A stretch of 64,000 nt of DNA from positions 124,001 to 188,000 of the forward strand of contig CAVYVO010000028.1 in assembly GCA_963771985.1 (NCBI GenBank). The letters run 5' to 3'. This stretch comes from Trebonia sp963771985. Its GTDB lineage: Bacteria; Actinomycetota; Actinomycetes; Streptosporangiales; Streptosporangiaceae. The notes under the pieces were generated by a model. That model was not told the origin of the DNA and did not search any database. It saw only the letters and a list, made by a program, of their open reading frames with translations. Of this stretch, positions 60,675 to 64,000 are shown piece by piece. Every line of letters starts with the position of its first letter. The first letter of the stretch is position 1. The translations under genes were made by a program, and so were the position numbers.

Positions 60675-61587
60675 CTAGAAATAGCCTTCCCGCTTGCGGT
60701 CTTCCATCGCGGCCTCGCTGGCCCGATCGTCGGCGCGGGTCTGGCCGCGTTCGGTGATCCGGGTCGCGGCCACCTCGGCGATCACCTCGGCGACCGTCTT
60801 CGCGCTCGACTCGACCGCCCCGGTGCAGGTCATGTCGCCGACCGTCCGGTACCGGACGCTGGCGGTGAACAGCGGCTCATCGTCGCCGCGCATGACGTGC
60901 TGGTTATCCGCCAGCAGGATGCCGTCGCGCTCGAACACCCGCCGCTCGTGCGAGTAGTAGATCTCCGGGATCTCCAGGTTTTCCCGTTCGATGTACGCCC
61001 AGACGTCAAGCTCGGTCCAGTTGGACAGCGGGAACACCCGGATGTGCTCGCCGCGCCTGATCCGCGTGTTGTAGAGGTTCCACAGCTCAGGACGCTGATT
61101 CTTGGGATCCCACTGGCCGAACTCGTCGCGGAAGGAGAAAACCCGCTCCTTGGCCCGCGCCTTCTCCTCGTCTCGCCGCGCGCCGCCGAACAGCGCGTTG
61201 AACCGATGCTCTTCGATGGCGTTCGAGCAGCGTCACCGTCTGCAGCCGGTTCCTGCTGGCCCAGCGTCCGGTCTCTTCGACCACGCGACCTTGGTCGATG
61301 GATTCCTGCACGGACGCGACGACCAGCCGGACTCCCAGCTCGGTGGCACGGCGGTCCCGGAAGTCGAGCACCTCCTGGAAGTTGTGCCCGGTGTCCACGT
61401 GCATGACCGGGAACGGGATGTTCGCGGGGCGGAACGCCTTCTCGGCCAGCGCGAGCATGACGATGGAGTCCTTGCCGCCGGAGAACAGCAGCACGGGCCG
61501 CTCGAACTCCGCGGCGACCTCGCGCATGATGTGGATCGACTCAGCCTCGAGCACGTCTAGCTGGGACAACAGGTAATCAGATCGCAT
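60675..61587 (-). pseudogene. cysD: Sulfate adenylyltransferase subunit 2 (CysD), frameshifted
   Basis: Catalytic subunit of ATP sulfurylase (PAPS reductase-like fold), about 303 residues if intact. The N-terminal part reads FSGGKDSIVMLALAEKAF to RNRLQTVTLL in one frame. At about 61221-61224 (CTCGAACGCC) one extra base shifts it. The remainder continues in another frame as AIEEHRF, GGARRDEEKARAKERVF-like, then VFPLSNWTELDVWAYIEREN to the stop. With one base removed, the join reads LL-x-AIEEHRF, as in relatives. cysN and cysQ on either side are intact. Confidence 0.88.
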
Positions 61588-62344
61588 GCGTCGCTTCCCG
61601 TATCGCTTCCAGCAGCAGACCCGCGATCGCGGGCCGGAAACTGAGGATATCTGGCATCAGCGGGTTCTCCCTGTTGTATGCAAGGGCAGCTCCGTCGATG
61701 CGGGACGCGTGACAGCCGGCCGCCGTCGCTACCGCGACCGGCGCGGCGGTGTCCCATTCGTAGAAACCGCCCGCGTGCAGGTAGGCGTCGGTCTCCCCGT
61801 CGAGCACGGTAGCCACCTTGGCTCCCGCGGACCCGCAGGTGACGAGCTCGGCGCCGACGCGGCCGGCGACGTCGCGGACGAGTTGCGGCGCCCGGCTGCG
61901 GCTGACCACGATCCGCGGCGGCGTGTTCCCGGCTGGGGGCAGCCGCGGCGGCTCGAGAGTCGACAGCACGCGCCCTTGGGCGGGCAGGGCTACCGCGCCG
62001 ACGGTAAGCCGGCCCGCTTTCCCGGCTCCGCGCTCCCAGAGCGCCACGTGCACGGCCCAGTCTGTCCTGCCCTCGTCGCCGAACTCCCGTGTCCCGTCCA
62101 GTGGGTCGACGATCCACACGCGGTCCGCGGCCAGCCGCGCCTTGTCGTCGATGCCCTCCTCCGAGAGCACAGCGTCACCGGGCCGGCGAGCCGCGAGTTC
62201 CGCGGCCAGGTACTCGTGTGAGAGCCGGTCACCGGCCTTCCGCAGCACATCCGGGTCACCGCCGCGAGTTCGCAGGTCAAGCAGCAACCGCCCGGCCTCT
62301 TCCGCCAGATCTCGCGCGAGCACGTGGTCGTCAGCCGTCATCAA
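61577..62344 (-). CDS. cysQ: 3'(2'),5'-bisphosphate nucleotidase
   Basis: Hydrolyses 3'-phosphoadenosine 5'-phosphate (PAP), the by-product of PAPS reduction, and so keeps sulfate assimilation running. The 255 residues carry the metal-binding motif DPLDGTREFG (near residue 89) and the closing WDTAAPVAVATAAG of the inositol-monophosphatase fold, with the preceding Glu motif LSEEG. It precedes cysD and overlaps its start by about 10 bases. It begins the cys series on the minus strand. Confidence 0.92.
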   Translation of the reverse strand: MMTADDHVLARDLAEEAGRLLLDLRTRGGDPDVLRKAGDRLSHEYLAAELAARRPGDAVLSEEGIDDKARLAADRVWIVDPLDGTREFGDEGRTDWAVHVALWERGAGKAGRLTVGAVALPAQGRVLSTLEPPRLPPAGNTPPRIVVSRSRAPQLVRDVAGRVGAELVTCGSAGAKVATVLDGETDAYLHAGGFYEWDTAAPVAVATAAGCHASRIDGAALAYNRENPLMPDILSFRPAIAGLLLEAIREATHAI

Positions 62345-62908
62345 GCTGGCTCCTCCTCACCGGCGGCGCGGTATCTCCCGCACCTCATCCCGCTGAGGCT
62401 ACCCAGGACCGGGCGAGGCCCCAAACAAGTCACATGAATGTGTCCTGCGCCGAAACCCGCGCAAGGTACTGCACGTTATGCCGGACATTTGCCATAGACG
62501 CCACTGCCCCGACCACAGTCGCGTGATCATCAGGCTGGTGCGCCGGCAGAGGAGCACGAAAGATCGGGCACTTAAATCTGGCTCTGTCGCACATTTCTGG
62601 ATGATAGCGGAGCCCTGACGCCGCCCGCCCGCCGTATTTTCCTTATGAACGCCCCAAGCTCGAACTAACGAGAAAGATCCTTCGACCTATAGGCCGTAAC
62701 ATCCTTCACGTTATCGAAAACCGACGAGGAGCAGGACACCGGACGGCCGCTAGCGCACGATCGGACCGTTACCTTCCAGGTATATGAGCCAGAGCCTTAA
62801 ATCTCGCGGCTCAATAACCATGCCTGCACTTACCCCCGCCAACTCTTCGCCACGCCCCACAGGACAATGGCCTTGCGTTAAGACTTTGTCTGGTATCGTT
62901 ACCGTTTC
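62345..62908. other. Intergenic interval between cysQ and the transposase
   Basis: About 560 bp without a convincing gene. It contains the cysQ promoter region, where CACAT-GA-ATGTG at 62432-62443 is a possible short palindrome, and a mildly AT-rich stretch near 62560-62740. CTTAAATC recurs in GGGCACTTAAATCTGGCTCT (about 62568) and AGAGCCTTAAATCTCG (about 62773). These could be insertion-sequence scars, but no clear terminal inverted repeats can be identified without the other end. Confidence 0.4.
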
Positions 62909-64000
62909 GTGGCACATGATGGTTCTGAGGGGATCTCCCCGGACGGCTGGCTGCCGGACCGGATCTCGGTCGGGGTACTGACCAGGGTCTTCACACCGGA
63001 GCTGGTGGACGCCGCAGTGGAGGATGCCGGGGCGCGGGAGCAGCGGCGCCGGCTGCTGCCGGCGCGGCTGATGGTGTATTTCGTGCTGGCGCTGTGGCTG
63101 TTCCGCGGCCGGAACTGCGGATACGGGCAGGTGATGACCAAGCTGGCGGACGGGCTGTACCACCAGCGGCGCGCTGCTGACCTGCTGGCCGGGCAGCAGC
63201 TGGACCCGGGCGGCTGGGTCGGTGCCGGGGACGGGCGGCGGTGGCGGCAGCCGAACATCTCCTCGCTGTCGCGGGGCCGCGGCAAGCTCGGCCCGGCACC
63301 GGTCCGGTTCCTGTTCGAGCAGGTCGCGGGGCCGATCGGGGACGAGGGGACGCCGGGGGTGTTCTGCTGCGGGCTGCGGGTCGTCTCCATGGACGGGTCA
63401 ACGTCGGACGTGCCGGACAGCCCGCCGAACGATGAGCACTTCGGCCGTCCGTCCAACCAGACCCGTGACGGGGCGTTCGCGCAGGTGCGGTGGCTGGCGG
63501 CGGCCGAGTCCGGGACCGGGAGCCTGCTGGGCGCATCCCTGGGCCCGTACCGGGACAGCGAGCAGGCCCTGGCCCGCGACCTGCTGGAGCAGGGCTGCTT
63601 CGGCCCGGGGATGCTGGTGCTGGCGGACCGCAAGTTCCTGTCCTGGGCGCTGGCCCGGGAGTTCCTGGCCACCGGGGCGCACATCCTGTGGCGCGCCTCG
63701 GCGTCTTTCACCCTCAAGCCGGTGAAAGTCCTGGCCGACGGCACCTATCTGGCGGAACTGACGCCGCCCCGCAAGAAAGACGGCCCGCCGCTGACCGTCC
63801 GGGTCATCGAGTACACCGTGCACACCATCCCCGAAGACGGCAAGGAAGAGCCCTCGGAGGTGTTCTGCCTTGTCACCAACCTGCTGGATCCCGGGGAATA
63901 CCCGGCGCTGGACCTAGCCTGTGCTTACCCCTTGCGCTGGGGCTGCGAGACCGTCATCGGCCACCACAAGACGGACATGGGTGACGGGCAGCCGGTCCTT
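62909..64000 (+). CDS. IS4-family transposase, cut off by the window end
   Basis: Open frame from GTG 62909 that continues past the window, at least 364 residues. The N-terminal part (ISVGVLTRVFTPELVDAAV, then RRRLLPARLMVYFVLALWLF) is the IS4-type N-terminal domain of actinomycete transposases. The DDE domain has first Asp in VVSMDGSTSDVPD, second Asp in LVLADRKFLSWAL and the Glu in LRWGCETVIGHHKTDM near the edge. The frame has no internal stops and all three acidic residues are present, so the enzyme may be active. The C-terminus and the element's right end are outside the window. The left end was not identified. Confidence 0.88.
   Translation, partial: MAHDGSEGISPDGWLPDRISVGVLTRVFTPELVDAAVEDAGAREQRRRLLPARLMVYFVLALWLFRGRNCGYGQVMTKLADGLYHQRRAADLLAGQQLDPGGWVGAGDGRRWRQPNISSLSRGRGKLGPAPVRFLFEQVAGPIGDEGTPGVFCCGLRVVSMDGSTSDVPDSPPNDEHFGRPSNQTRDGAFAQVRWLAAAESGTGSLLGASLGPYRDSEQALARDLLEQGCFGPGMLVLADRKFLSWALAREFLATGAHILWRASASFTLKPVKVLADGTYLAELTPPRKKDGPPLTVRVIEYTVHTIPEDGKEEPSEVFCLVTNLLDPGEYPALDLACAYPLRWGCETVIGHHKTDMGDGQPVL

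Noticed and set aside
62568..62590. GGCTCTGTCGCAC as the terminal inverted repeat of an insertion sequence
   Set aside because: It resembles ends of some IS families, but no matching partner or target duplication is visible, and the only transposase begins 330 bp away and runs out of the window.

Overview
This window is high-GC DNA (roughly 70 percent by eye) from an actinomycete. Supporting signs are an AfsR/SARP regulator, the actinobacterial families DUF574 (SAM methyltransferase) and DUF1918, a ClgR/PopR-type regulator beside a clpP pair, a 2-oxoglutarate:ferredoxin oxidoreductase (korAB), a menaquinone gene set, frequent GTG starts, and a 14-gene nuo cluster behind a Rex-type operator. 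A Streptosporangiales- or Streptomyces-like bacterium fits. I cannot name the genus.

Layout. 1-6 kb: MFS transporter, SGNH hydrolase, TauD-type dioxygenase, DUF574 methyltransferase, DUF1918 protein and a two-gene clpP operon whose second product lacks the catalytic serine. 6-9 kb: a dispersed repeat element, the clgR-like regulator, and the wreck of a selenocysteine-type formate dehydrogenase locus (fdhA and fdhB broken and joined, nrfD still open). 9-17.5 kb: AfsR-type regulator, anti-sigma-like ATPase, DrrAB-type ABC exporter, an AhpD-like protein with its probable MocR regulator, and a SnoaL-fold protein. 17.5-23.5 kb: two DEAD-box RNA helicases around a small tudor-like protein, a ~1 kb leader with an AT-rich island, and an RpoD-type sigma factor. 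23.6-30 kb: SnoaL-fold protein, alpha/beta hydrolase, a decayed LuxR-type ATPase gene, a DHA2 drug exporter with a divergent double-AsnC regulator, tRNA-Tyr and yajQ. 30.4-37.1 kb: htpX, korA-korB, an AAA ATPase, a second copy of the repeat element, a VOC protein, and a LysM/transglycosylase gene behind a structured leader with an intrinsic terminator.

From 37.2 to 62.3 kb every gene lies on the minus strand: msrA, polyprenyl diphosphate synthase, nuoN to nuoA, a menJ-like reductase, menG, an S9 peptidase, and cysN-cysD-cysQ. The menaquinone genes (isoprenoid tail, ring methylation, tail reduction) bracket complex I, which reduces menaquinone. A perfect Rex-type operator in front of menJ suggests NADH/NAD+ control of the whole block. 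The cys genes make adenylyl sulfate (CysDN) and clear PAP (CysQ). The right edge holds a cut-off IS4-type transposase.

nuoD and cysD each carry one apparent +1 frameshift, and fdhA carries two compensating ones. For the two housekeeping genes a sequencing or assembly error is as likely as a real mutation. Most other long open frames in this GC-rich DNA are antisense shadows and are left out.
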